A DNA stretch of 64,000 bases, from assembly GCA_946480465.1 (NCBI GenBank), contig CAMLJY010000018.1, positions 34,511 to 98,510 of the forward strand, written 5' to 3'. Below are positions 44,468-52,612 of this stretch, piece after piece (the stretch's first letter is position 1; each line of letters begins with the position of its first letter). The notes under the pieces were generated by a model. That model was not told the origin of the DNA and made no database searches. It saw nothing but the letters and a program-made list of their open reading frames with translations. The DNA is from an uncultured Burkholderiales bacterium (GTDB lineage Bacteria > Pseudomonadota > Gammaproteobacteria > Burkholderiales > Burkholderiaceae). The translations under genes were made by a program, and so were the position numbers.

Positions 44468-45508
44468 GAAAGTGGCGACCTCTTTGACGATCCGTCGTCG
44501 CCACTGCCCCCCTTCCAGCGCAGCTTCGAGTCCTGGCTGCAACACGCCCGCCGCAGCGGCACGCTGGTGCGCGACTCCTCCGAGGAGGTGTACCGCCACC
44601 TGTGGGCCGTGCTCACGAAGTGGTGCGTCGGCCAGGATCCGCCTGTGCGCCTGGAGACGCTGAGCGCGGCCGACCTGCAGGCCTTCATCGCCTCCCGCAA
44701 CGGCGTCGAGGGGCCGGATGAAGAGCTGTCGCCGCGCTACGTCTGGCGGCTCCTTCACCTGGTGGACCGCGTGCTGCAGCACCAACGCCGGACTTCCGGC
44801 CGCGTGCGCGCACTCGGCCGCGAACGGCCCAGCCCCGCCGCGGAACTGCTGGAAAGCCGCCCCGACTGGCAGTACGCCAACGCCGCGCTGGCCGATCCGC
44901 TGCCTGAGCACCTGAGCGCCGTGCAAGCGCGGCGCCTGGTGAGCTTCCTGTCAGAAGCGCGTCCGCGTGGCGGCGGCCGCAGTGGCGTGCGCAGCTGGCA
45001 AGAGCTGCGCAACCGAGCCGCCGTCGCACTGCAGCTCGGAGCCGGGCTGAGCCCGGGAGATGTGCGCGCGATGCGCTTGGACGGCGTCATCGTGGACGGC
45101 GGCCGGCATCCCGGCATGCCCTGGAAACTGCGCGTGGCCGCGGACGGGCTGTCACCGGAGCGCGAGGCGCCGATGGCCGGCTGGGCGGCGCAGCTGTTGC
45201 GGCACTGGCTGCAGGTACGCGCCGAGGCCTGCATGCCCGGCGAGTGGCTGTTCCCGTCCACCCGCAGCGGCAAGCCCTGGGGCAAGGTGGCCCAGTACCA
45301 GGCGGTGAAGGCGGTGCTCTCGGCCGCCGGTTTTGAGGATGGCCTGGTCCGCGGTGGTTCGTTCCGGCTGCGCCACACCTTCGCTCTGCGGCAGTTGCGG
45401 CGTGGCCGCGCGCCCGAAGAGGTGGCGCGCTGGTTGGGCGTGACGGACCCCGCTGTGATGACGCGTTATCAGCGCGTGCTCATCGCGCCGGTGGATGACG
45501 TGGTATGA
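44450..45508 (+). CDS. tyrosine recombinase/integrase family protein with changed active site
   Basis: 352 residues. An N-terminal SAM-like core-binding domain ([29 protein letters not shown]) precedes a catalytic domain with [16 protein letters not shown] and the nucleophile Tyr in [16 protein letters not shown]. However the box I segment reads [16 protein letters not shown], with Ser where the catalytic Arg normally stands (GLR), and LGH of box II reads LGV. So the classical catalytic residues are only partly present. Such proteins occur as single-copy chromosomal genes in Burkholderiales; integration function is doubtful. The GC content upstream drops, and there is a 17-bp inverted repeat over the start. 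Confidence 0.75.
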   Translation: MPLVHFESGDLFDDPSSPLPPFQRSFESWLQHARRSGTLVRDSSEEVYRHLWAVLTKWCVGQDPPVRLETLSAADLQAFIASRNGVEGPDEELSPRYVWRLLHLVDRVLQHQRRTSGRVRALGRERPSPAAELLESRPDWQYANAALADPLPEHLSAVQARRLVSFLSEARPRGGGRSGVRSWQELRNRAAVALQLGAGLSPGDVRAMRLDGVIVDGGRHPGMPWKLRVAADGLSPEREAPMAGWAAQLLRHWLQVRAEACMPGEWLFPSTRSGKPWGKVAQYQAVKAVLSAAGFEDGLVRGGSFRLRHTFALRQLRRGRAPEEVARWLGVTDPAVMTRYQRVLIAPVDDVV

Positions 45509-45610
45509 CCGGCCTTGGCGCGGTCCGTGGGCGTCCATCGGTTGCCGGCAAGCGGTGCGCGGCGGCAGGGGGCGCAGCGCGCCCGCGATCGGGAAAGCGC
45601 TGCGCGTCCG

Positions 45611-45796
45611 TCAGCCTGTGATCAGCACGGCATAGCCGACACAGCACACCGCGACGACGAGCACCATGCCCAGCAGCGCGCGTGCACCGCCCCCGCGGCG
45701 GCGCCGGAAGAGGTGTCGGTCGCTGGGCCAGAACAAGCCCGCGCCCCCCGGGCGCGAGGGCTGGAAGCGCTCGCCGTGCAGGCCGTTCCCGGCCAT
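45611..45796 (-). CDS. small membrane protein, unknown
   Basis: 61 residues from the ATG at 45796, which has GGAG six bases upstream. A basic N-terminal part (SDRHLFRRRRGGGARA) is followed by one transmembrane helix (LLGMVLVVAVCCVGYAVLIT) at the C-terminus. No family recognised; the charged-then-hydrophobic order suits a tail-anchored protein. Confidence 0.5.
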   Translation of the reverse strand: MAGNGLHGERFQPSRPGGAGLFWPSDRHLFRRRRGGGARALLGMVLVVAVCCVGYAVLITG

Positions 45797-45985
45797 CGGA
45801 TCTCCATTCATCGTGGCTTGATCTTACGCAGTCGGCGCCGCCGGGGAGCCCCCTTGTTCGTGGCAGAAAGTCAGCGCCTCCTGTGCTTTTCGCACAACCA
45901 AAGCGGAGTGAGGCATGCCATGCACAAGCATGGTGCCCATCCGCTGTCACGCAGCACGGTACGTGCCAGCGGCACAATTGCCGCC

Positions 45986-47143
45986 ATGCCCGAACCTGCG
46001 CCCGCTTGCGGTCCCAACGCCGAGCCGCCGGCCGCCTTCAGTCCGGCGGATGAGTGCCACATGCAGCGCGCGCTGGCGCTGGCCGCCAGCGCGATCGGAC
46101 TGACCGAACCCAATCCGCGCGTCGGCTGCGTGATCGCCGGCGACGGCTGGACCGCCGAAGGCCACACGCAGCGCGCCGGCGAAGCGCATGCCGAAGTGAT
46201 GGCGCTGCGCGCGGCGGCAGTCCAGGGCCGCGACACCCGGGGCGCCACCGCCTACGTCACGCTCGAGCCCTGCGCCCACCACGGGCGCACGCCGCCGTGC
46301 TGCGATGCGTTGATTGGTGCCGGCATCGGCCGCGTCGTCGTTGCGCTGGGCGACCCGTTTCCGCAGGTCGCCGGGGAAGGCCTGCGCCGCCTGCGCGCCG
46401 CGGGCATCCGCGTCGACGTCGGCCTGGGCGCCGACGCCGCGCGTGAACTCAACATCGGCTTCCTCTCGCGCGTGCAACGCGGCCGGCCCTTCGTGCGCAT
46501 GAAGATCGCCGGCTCGCTCGATGGCCGCAGCGCGCTGGACGACGGACGCAGCCAATGGATCACCGGCGGCGCGGCTCGCACCGATGGCCAGCATTGGCGC
46601 CGCCGCGCCGGCGCGGTGCTGACCGGCGTGGGCACCGTGCTGGCCGACGACCCGCGGCTGGACGTGCGAGAGGTGGCCACCGCGCACCAGCCGTTGCGCG
46701 TCATCCTCGACAGCCGACTGCGCACGCCGCCCGGCGCGCGCATCCTGGCGCCCCCGGGTGAGGTGCTGCTGGTAGCCGCCGATGCCGGTGCGCCAACCGC
46801 CAGCGCCCTGCGGGCCGCCGGAGCGGCGGTCATCGCACTGCCGCTCGAGCCCGGCAGCGGAGCGCCGCGCATCGATGCGGCGGCATTGCTGGCCGAGCTG
46901 GCAGCGCGCGGCGTCAATGAACTGCATGTCGAAGCCGGACCGACGCTCAATGGCGTGTTGCTGCAATCGGGTCTGGTCGACGAACTCCTGCTGTACGTGG
47001 CGCCGATGCTGATCGGGCCGGGACGCCCCCTGGCCACTCTTCCGGCCCTGCCGGCGTTGGAGGCCGCACAGCGCTTCCAATTCATCGAATGCCTTGCCCT
47101 GGGGCCGGACCTGCGCCTGCGCGCCCGCCCGCCGGCGGCATGA
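45986..47143 (+). CDS. ribD: bifunctional riboflavin biosynthesis deaminase/reductase RibD
   Basis: 385 residues. The deaminase half has the zinc site H68-A-E70 and C96-AHHGRTPPC105 (TLEPCAHHGRTPPCCDALIG). The reductase half begins with MKIAGSLDGRSALDDGRSQW, then GVGTVLADDPRLDVR and the NADPH-binding end GPTLNGVLLQSGLVDELLLY. It performs two steps from the GTP product to the ribitylamino-uracil precursor. It is not next to other rib genes. No FMN riboswitch is visible upstream. Confidence 0.93.
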   Translation: MPEPAPACGPNAEPPAAFSPADECHMQRALALAASAIGLTEPNPRVGCVIAGDGWTAEGHTQRAGEAHAEVMALRAAAVQGRDTRGATAYVTLEPCAHHGRTPPCCDALIGAGIGRVVVALGDPFPQVAGEGLRRLRAAGIRVDVGLGADAARELNIGFLSRVQRGRPFVRMKIAGSLDGRSALDDGRSQWITGGAARTDGQHWRRRAGAVLTGVGTVLADDPRLDVREVATAHQPLRVILDSRLRTPPGARILAPPGEVLLVAADAGAPTASALRAAGAAVIALPLEPGSGAPRIDAAALLAELAARGVNELHVEAGPTLNGVLLQSGLVDELLLYVAPMLIGPGRPLATLPALPALEAAQRFQFIECLALGPDLRLRARPPAA

Positions 47144-47413
47144 ATCGCGCACACTGCCGTGATTGCGATCGGGGCATCGATCCGCCAATGAATCACCGCG
47201 TCCCAATTGAATGACCGGCGCAGCCGCCATTGGAGACGTGCCGTTCCGAATCTCCTGAACCTTTCGATTCGCCGCCGTGCCGGATTTGAGGTAAAACCCC
47301 GCCCGGGCTGCGGATCGATGACGATCCCGCCATCGTCCGCAATGACGTTGCGCCCAGGCCACCCGGCATTGCAGCCCCAATCACTCCCCCGATCACAACG
47401 AGGTTGACACCTG

Positions 47414-47935
47414 ATGAAAAAGACTGAGACCTACGGCTCGGTGCTGGCCGAAATCGAGAAGCTGAAACAGCGCGCCGTGGATTTGCGCAAGAGCGAATTG
47501 CCCGGCGTCATCAAGCGCATTCGCGAAGCCATCGCCGCCTACGACCTGAGCGCGGCCGATCTCGGCTTTGGCGGCGGCGGCGCGGCACCAAAGGCCGCCG
47601 CGCCGGCCCGCCGCGGCCGCAGCGCCGGTTCCACGTCCACGCTGCAGACCGGCGTGCCCAAGTACCGCGATCCCAAGACCGGCAAGACCTGGACCGGCCG
47701 AGGCAAGCCGCCGTTGTGGATCGTCGGCGTCAAGGACCGCACACCCTTCCTGATCGACGCCGCCGCGGCGCCGGCCGAGGCCCCGGTCCGCAGCGGCGTC
47801 CGCGCCGCGAAGGCGGCCAAGGCCCCCGCCAAGCGCGCCGCGCGCGGTGCTGCCGGCCGCAAGCGCGCAGGCCGGAAGACGGCGGCCGCACCCGCGGACA
47901 CGCGCCCCGAAGGCGGCGACACGGCCGCCGCCTGA
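47414..47935 (+). CDS. H-NS family nucleoid protein with basic Ala-rich tail
   Basis: 173 residues. The N-terminal oligomerisation helix (SVLAEIEKLKQRAVDLRKSE) and the H-NS DNA-binding core (VPKYRDPKTGKTWTGRGKPP, LWIVGVKD) are normal. The C-terminal 60 residues extend the family's usual end with a Lys/Ala/Arg-rich tail (KAAKAPAKRAARGAAGRKRA) like histone H1, frequent in betaproteobacteria. It would silence AT-rich acquired DNA. The promoter is unknown; the upstream 270 bases are less GC-rich than the gene. Confidence 0.9.
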   Translation: MKKTETYGSVLAEIEKLKQRAVDLRKSELPGVIKRIREAIAAYDLSAADLGFGGGGAAPKAAAPARRGRSAGSTSTLQTGVPKYRDPKTGKTWTGRGKPPLWIVGVKDRTPFLIDAAAAPAEAPVRSGVRAAKAAKAPAKRAARGAAGRKRAGRKTAAAPADTRPEGGDTAAA

Positions 47936-47941
47936 GCCCCT

Positions 47942-48790
47942 TCAGCGCCCGCCGCCGTCCGCCATCGACCGCAGCAGCGCCTCGCTGGCGGCGTCGGAGG
48001 GATAGAACATCTCCACGCACAGCTCGTCCAGCGTCACGTCCCGAGCGGTGCCGAAGGTGGTCAGCGTCGTGAACAGCGACAGCGTGCCCATCGGCAGCGT
48101 CAGCACACAGGGCACGAGCAGCGGCGGCACCTCCGGCGCCGCCGCGGCATCGGCCTGCTGCAGCAGCGGCGCGACGTTCGGAAACGCGCGCACCTCGCGC
48201 TCCAGCTCCCGCAGCACCGCATCGCCGGAACTCAGCACCGCGCGGTGCAGCGCATCGAGCATGTAGCTGCCCCACTCGGTGAAATTGCTGGTGTGCGCGG
48301 CCATACCCCGCGGATGAAGGCTGACGCGGAAGATGTTCAGCGGCGGCGCGGCCAGCTCCGGCGGCAGCAGCGCCGTCAGGTTGTGCGCCGCGCCGTTGGC
48401 CATCACCACGTCCCAGTGCCGGTCCAGCACCACGGCAGGGTAGGGATGGTGCGCATCCAGCAGGCGCCGCAGCGCCTGCCGCACCGGGGCCATGCTTTCG
48501 GCCTCGAAGTCACGTTCGGCATAACGCGGCGCATACCCGGCCGCCAGCAGCAGGCGGTTGCGCTCGCGCAGCGGCAGGTCCAGTTGCACGGCCAGCTGCA
48601 TCAGCACCTGCGCGCTGGGCCGGGAGCGGCCGGTCTCGATGAAGCTCAGGTGCCGCGCCGAGATGCCCACGTCCAGCGCCAAATCGAGCTGGCTGCGCCG
48701 CCGCTGCGATCGCCAATGGCGCAGCAGCGGGCCCAGGGCACCGTCTTGCGTGCCGGGCGGGGAGGGGTGTCTCGGGGGAGGGTTCAGCAT
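47942..48790 (-). CDS. XRE-family regulator with MmyB-type ligand domain
   Basis: 282 residues. The N-terminal HTH (LLRHWRSQRRRSQLDLALDV, GISARHLSFIETGRSRPSAQ) is followed by the MmyB-like domain (DRHWDVVMANGAAHNLTALL, LFTTLTTFGTARDVTLDELC). MmyB domains bind fatty-acid-like ligands. The gene is divergent from the orphan subunit-c gene at 48931, which it might control. The start at 48790 is chosen from the fold; the frame continues upstream without homology. Confidence 0.87.
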   Translation of the reverse strand: MLNPPPRHPSPPGTQDGALGPLLRHWRSQRRRSQLDLALDVGISARHLSFIETGRSRPSAQVLMQLAVQLDLPLRERNRLLLAAGYAPRYAERDFEAESMAPVRQALRRLLDAHHPYPAVVLDRHWDVVMANGAAHNLTALLPPELAAPPLNIFRVSLHPRGMAAHTSNFTEWGSYMLDALHRAVLSSGDAVLRELEREVRAFPNVAPLLQQADAAAAPEVPPLLVPCVLTLPMGTLSLFTTLTTFGTARDVTLDELCVEMFYPSDAASEALLRSMADGGGR

Positions 48791-48930
48791 GGGGACAGGC
48801 AGGCGCGGGGCTTGGCAGCAGGCGGAAACGATAGCACCGCGCCTTACCTGCGACGTAATCGCCAGCGGCCGCTGCAGCCGGGACACTGGCTTCCAACCAA
48901 GTCCAAAGTCCCACCCCGAAAGGAGAAATC

Positions 48931-49176
48931 ATGAGTACCGGCATCGACCTGCTCCCGCTGGCGGTCGCCCTGTTGATCGGCATCCCCGCGTTCGGTTCCT
49001 GCCTGGGCATCGGCCTGGCGACGATGAAGTTCCTCGAAAGCTCGGCGCGGCAGCCGGAGCTGATCCCGACGCTGCAGAACAAGTACTTCCTCGCGGTGGG
49101 CGTCACCGACGGCGCCTTCATCATCGCCACCGGCATCGGCCTGTGGTTCGCGACGGCGAATCCATTCGCCCGGTGA
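48931..49176 (+). CDS. orphan F-type ATP synthase subunit c-like protein
   Basis: 81 residues; AAAGGAGAAATC precedes the ATG. Two helices with the polar loop SARQPEL: the first is LPLAVALLIGIPAFGSCLGI, the loop is FLESSARQPELIPTLQN and the second is YFLAVGVTDGAFIIATGIGL, with the ion-binding acid at D60 (TDGAF) where standard beta-proteobacterial AtpE has IDAAF. It therefore keeps the carboxylate but with other neighbouring residues, and no other atp genes are nearby. It is probably a paralogue rather than the main proteolipid; it could form its own ring or serve an unknown role. It faces an MmyB-type regulator. Confidence 0.8.
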   Translation: MSTGIDLLPLAVALLIGIPAFGSCLGIGLATMKFLESSARQPELIPTLQNKYFLAVGVTDGAFIIATGIGLWFATANPFAR

Positions 49177-49220
49177 TGCAAGCCGCTTGACGCGTCTCTA
49201 ATAAGTTATCAAATCAGGCG

Positions 49221-49946
49221 TTACTCGTCGGCGCGCGGCCAGTGCCGCGCGCCCAGCCATTCGCGCAGGGCCAGGGTGCCCGGCGCGGTCAGCGCGAGGG
49301 CCCGCGATTCGTCGACCCGCCGCAGCCAGCCACGCTCGATGCAGTGCGCGCACAGCAGCGCCCCGAGCCGCCCCGCCACGTGCGGCCTGCGCACGCTCCA
49401 GTCCAGGCAGGGCCGGCACACCGGCCGGCCCGAAGCGCCCGCCGCCAGGCCGCCGCCGTCGCCCAGTTCGATGCCCAGGCCGCGCAGCGACGCGTCGAGC
49501 CGCTCGGTGGGCCGGCCCGCATCGTCGTCGAAGACGATCGCGCCGTCCTCCAGCAGCCGGTCGGTGATGGCCACGGCGAGCCGGCCGGCCACGTGGTCGT
49601 AGCAGCGCCGGGCAAAGCGCAGCGAAGCGTCCTTCGGACCGGTGCGCATCGGCGCCGCCGCCGGCTTCGCCTGGTGCGCGGCCAGCTGCATCAGGCTCTC
49701 CAGCGCATGCGCCACCTCGCGCGAGGCCAGGCGGTGGTAGCGGTGGCGGCCCTGGCGCGCCAGCGTCAGCAAGCCGGCCTCGACCAGCTGCGCCAGGTGG
49801 CGGCTGGCCGTGGGCGCGGCGACGCCGGCCGTGGTCGCGAGTTCGTTCGCCGTCAGTGCGCGGCCGTCCATCAAGGCCAGCAGCATCGCGGCGCGCGCGG
49901 GTTCGCCCAGCAGCTGGGCGAGGCGGGCGATCTGGTGGGTGTTCAT
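49221..49946 (-). CDS. ArsR-family HTH regulator with C-terminal extension
   Basis: 241 residues. The winged HTH is ARLAQLLGEPARAAMLLALM, ELATTAGVAAPTASRHLAQL, GRHRYHRLASREVAHALESL. The C-terminal 110 residues hold a Cys cluster (VCRPCLDW, LCAHCIERGWLRR) that may bind a metal. ArsR proteins of this length are typical of those next to NIPSNAP/ABM genes, which start on the other strand. The frame begins upstream with an (HR) tract from the GCGGTG repeat, which I treat as non-coding. Confidence 0.85.
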   Translation of the reverse strand: MNTHQIARLAQLLGEPARAAMLLALMDGRALTANELATTAGVAAPTASRHLAQLVEAGLLTLARQGRHRYHRLASREVAHALESLMQLAAHQAKPAAAPMRTGPKDASLRFARRCYDHVAGRLAVAITDRLLEDGAIVFDDDAGRPTERLDASLRGLGIELGDGGGLAAGASGRPVCRPCLDWSVRRPHVAGRLGALLCAHCIERGWLRRVDESRALALTAPGTLALREWLGARHWPRADE

Positions 49947-49961
49947 CGTCGACAACGGACG

Positions 49962-50012
49962 GCGGTGGCGGTGGCGGTGGCGGTGGCGGTGGCGGTGGCG
50001 GTGGCGGTGCAC
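49962..50012. repeat. GCGGTG hexanucleotide tandem repeat
   Basis: About eight copies of GCGGTG between the divergent ArsR gene and the NIPSNAP gene. Copy number change would alter promoter spacing by six-base steps, a possible phase-variation device. Confidence 0.85.
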
Positions 50013-50116
50013 CTTAGCAGCGGCCGGCCGCCGGTCATTTCGCCCGGCAGCGAAATGTCGGGTGGGCCGGCGCCACCATCATGACGTCCATCGCAGCCAT
50101 CCACCGTGAGCACCGC

Positions 50117-50467
50117 ATGACCATCACCTGCTTCATCCGCTACCAGATCGATCCCTTCCAGCGCGAGGCCTTCCGCACCTACGCCGAAGCCTGGGGCCGC
50201 ATCATCCCCCGCTGCGGCGGGCATCTGCTGGGCTACTTCCTGCCGCACGAGGGCACCAACGACGAGGCCTGGGGACTGATCTCGTTCGACAGCCTTGCGG
50301 CCTACGAGAGCTACCGCCAGCGCCTGAAGGCCGACGCCGAGGGCCGTGACAACTTCGCGCTGGCGCAGCGCCTGCGCTTCATCCTGCGCGAGCAGCGCAG
50401 CTTCACGGAGGCGGTCGACGGCACCCTCGACCGCCTGCCGCATGCCGGCGCCGAGGCCACTCCATGA
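50117..50467 (+). CDS. NIPSNAP family protein
   Basis: 116 residues. The ferredoxin-like fold fits [61 protein letters not shown]. Role unknown. Coupled to the next gene by four bases (ATGA), and divergent from the ArsR regulator. Confidence 0.85.
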   Translation: MTITCFIRYQIDPFQREAFRTYAEAWGRIIPRCGGHLLGYFLPHEGTNDEAWGLISFDSLAAYESYRQRLKADAEGRDNFALAQRLRFILREQRSFTEAVDGTLDRLPHAGAEATP

Positions 50468-50820
50468 TCGCGGTGATCTTCGAGGTGCTGCCGCATCCGC
50501 AGCACCGCCAGACCTACCTCGATGCTGCCGCGGCGCTGAGCCCGGCGCTGGAGGCGATCGACGGCTTCCTGTCGATCGAGCGTTTCCAGAGCCTGGCCGA
50601 CCCGGGCAAGCTGCTGTCGCTGTCCTTTTGGCGCGACGAGGCGGCGGTTGCGCAGTGGCGCCAGCTGGAGGCGCACCGCGATGCCCAGTCCCTGGGCCGC
50701 GCACTCGCCTTCGCCGACTACCGCCTGCGTGTCGCGCACGTGCTGCGCGACTACGGCATGAACGAGCGCCTGCAGGCGCCGGAGGATTCGCGTGCGGTGC
50801 ACCCGCCTCGCACGCCATGA
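50464..50820 (+). CDS. ABM-domain putative monooxygenase
   Basis: 118 residues. [40 protein letters not shown] and [20 protein letters not shown] fit the antibiotic-biosynthesis-monooxygenase family. With the NIPSNAP gene and divergent ArsR protein it forms a regulated pair of unknown substrate. Confidence 0.85.
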   Translation: MIAVIFEVLPHPQHRQTYLDAAAALSPALEAIDGFLSIERFQSLADPGKLLSLSFWRDEAAVAQWRQLEAHRDAQSLGRALAFADYRLRVAHVLRDYGMNERLQAPEDSRAVHPPRTP

Positions 50821-50833
50821 CCGGTGCCCGAGG

Positions 50834-51214
50834 TCAGAGCTGCAGCGACCAGCGACGGTCGCACTGGCGGCAGCGCACCTGCAGCACGTGGCTGCCTGAC
50901 GTGCCGCCCAGCACTTCCAGCCGGGCATAGGCTTCGCAGCCTTTGCACACCGCCTGGTCGGCGACGAACTCGGCATGGTTCAGCCGATAGAGGTAGCGGC
51001 GCAATGCCACCACGCCGATCGCGGTGCTCGCGCCGCCACCCGCGATCACCGTCCATTGCTCGGTCCACGGCGCTCCCGGCTGATAGACCTCGGCACAGGC
51101 GAGCAGTCCGATCGTGCACAGCAGCAAGAGCACCAGGTTCGCATGGCTGCGCAGCAGCTCGCGCTCGTACCACCGCTGGAAGCCGAGGCGCTGGATGGGA
51201 TGCACACGGTTCAT
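50834..51214 (-). CDS. membrane protein with C-terminal zinc-ribbon-like motif
   Basis: 126 residues. Two membrane helices (HANLVLLLLCTIGLLACAEV, WTVIAGGGASTAIGVVALRR) precede a hydrophilic end with two Cys pairs (AVCKGCEAYA and VRCRQCDRRW) about 27 residues apart, likely a zinc knuckle on the cytoplasmic face. No family recognised. Confidence 0.65.
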   Translation of the reverse strand: MNRVHPIQRLGFQRWYERELLRSHANLVLLLLCTIGLLACAEVYQPGAPWTEQWTVIAGGGASTAIGVVALRRYLYRLNHAEFVADQAVCKGCEAYARLEVLGGTSGSHVLQVRCRQCDRRWSLQL

Positions 51215-51391
51215 CGCATCGCTCCCGTGGGCGGGACGGACACCGCCGCATCTTCTCACCGCGCCCGCGGCCGGCGAATCAAGGGTTAGTCCGATCGGGG
51301 GAAGCGCGCAGTCACCGCCTTTCTGTCAGACACGCGTAAGCCAGCGGGAACTTCATTGCAGGACGTTGCAGGCAACAGGAGCAGCGCTTCC

Positions 51392-51688
51392 ATGTTGACG
51401 TTCCTCACGTACGTGCAATTGACGCTGTACATCCCGCTGCTGGCCTTGCTGGGCCAGGGCCTGCTCTACGTACTGGCAGGTGCACGGCGGGACACCAACT
51501 TCTTCTATCAGCTGCTGAAGCTCATCTCGAAGCCGTTCACGCTGCTGGTCCGGCGCCTCACGCCCGCCAAGGTCGGCGACCACCAGGTTCCGATCGTCAC
51601 CTTTCTCCTGCTATCGGTGGCCTACCTGTTCGTGACCCTCGAGCGCATCAGCGTGTGCCTGCGCCTGGGCGTGGAGCTGTGCCGATGA
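51392..51688 (+). CDS. small two-helix membrane protein
   Basis: 98 residues. Two membrane spans (LTYVQLTLYIPLLALLGQGL and VTFLLLSVAYLFVTLERISV) surround a basic cytosolic loop (RRLTPAKVGDHQVP). The ATG overlaps nothing upstream, but the stop overlaps the TPR gene (ATGA). Function unknown; the pair is conserved enough in form to be real. Confidence 0.7.
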   Translation: MLTFLTYVQLTLYIPLLALLGQGLLYVLAGARRDTNFFYQLLKLISKPFTLLVRRLTPAKVGDHQVPIVTFLLLSVAYLFVTLERISVCLRLGVELCR

Positions 51689-52257
51689 GCCGCCGGCCCG
51701 CCGCCTACCAGCTGTGCAAGCTGCACGCAATGGCCTTGCTCGTGTTCGGCCGCCGCGCAACGGCCGAGCGCACCTACGACCGCATGCTCGCGCGCTGGCC
51801 CGGGGATGCCTATGCACTGGCGAGCCGGTCCCACCTGCGCGCGGTGCGGGGCGCGCTGGACGAGGCCGTGCACGATGCGGCCGCGCTCGTGGCGGCGCAC
51901 CCGTCGGCGGCGGCCGCGCACTGGTTCAACTACGCCTTCCTGCTGCAGCGGCTGGAACGCCTGGGCGATGCGGAGCAGGCCTTTCGGCGGGCGGTCGAGC
52001 TGGATCCGCGGCTCGACCGCGCCTGGTACGGCCTGGGCCTGGTGCTGATGGGCCTGCAGCGCGGCGACGAGGCCGAGGCGGCGCTGCTGCGCAACACCGA
52101 ACTGCAGCCGATGAGCCCTTACGGCTGGTACCACCTGGCGCAGCTCTATGTGGAGCGCCATCGGCCCGAGGCGGCATGCCGGGTGATACGTCACCTGCGG
52201 GGCTTCGAGCCCGGCGTGGCCGCGCAGCTGGAACGCGAAACCGGGCTGGCCGCCTAG
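51685..52257 (+). CDS. TPR-repeat protein
   Basis: 190 residues. Tetratricopeptide repeats are clear: RRATAERTYDRMLARWPGDA, RLERLGDAEQAFRRAVELDP, RLDRAWYGLGLVLMGLQRGD. It is translationally coupled to the two-helix membrane protein, so it may form a cytosolic scaffold held at the membrane. No catalytic motif. Confidence 0.85.
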   Translation: MSRRPAAYQLCKLHAMALLVFGRRATAERTYDRMLARWPGDAYALASRSHLRAVRGALDEAVHDAAALVAAHPSAAAAHWFNYAFLLQRLERLGDAEQAFRRAVELDPRLDRAWYGLGLVLMGLQRGDEAEAALLRNTELQPMSPYGWYHLAQLYVERHRPEAACRVIRHLRGFEPGVAAQLERETGLAA

Positions 52258-52350
52258 CGCGGCGCCCCGAGGATCTGGATCGTCTCGAGTAAACCGCAGG
52301 TGCGGATGCACGGAACCGGGCCGATCCCGGTCGAACGAGGAGACTGGTCG

Positions 52351-52611
52351 ATGCAGCAGCTGAGTGAACGACACCACCACTACTGGGACAAGAACGTCAG
52401 GATGACCGCCTTCCTGATGTTCATCTGGTTCATGGTGACCTACGTTGTCGCGTACTTCGCACGTGATCTCGACTTCACGTTCTTCGGCTGGCCGTTCAGC
52501 TTCTGGGTCGCGGCCCAGGGTGCGCTGGTCGTCTATGTCGCGATCATCTGGTTCTATGCCCGGTACATGAACCGGCTGGACCAGGAACACGGCGTGGCCG
52601 AGGAGGAATGA
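52351..52611 (+). CDS. DUF4212 small subunit of SSS symporter
   Basis: 86 residues with GAGGAGA upstream. SERHHHYWDKNVRMTAFLMF and IWFMVTYVVAYFARDLDFTF, GWPFSFWVAAQGALVVYVAI and YARYMNRLDQEHG give the family pattern: two helices and an acidic end. It is one base before the large symporter gene and is always its partner. Confidence 0.92.
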   Translation: MQQLSERHHHYWDKNVRMTAFLMFIWFMVTYVVAYFARDLDFTFFGWPFSFWVAAQGALVVYVAIIWFYARYMNRLDQEHGVAEEE

Positions 52612-52612
52612 C

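Noticed and set aside
45800..45985. FMN riboswitch upstream of ribD
   Set aside because: I could not find the conserved core elements.
49947..50012. N-terminal (HR) repeat as part of the ArsR protein
   Set aside because: It comes from the non-coding GCGGTG repeat; the HTH fold starts at the ATG at 49946.
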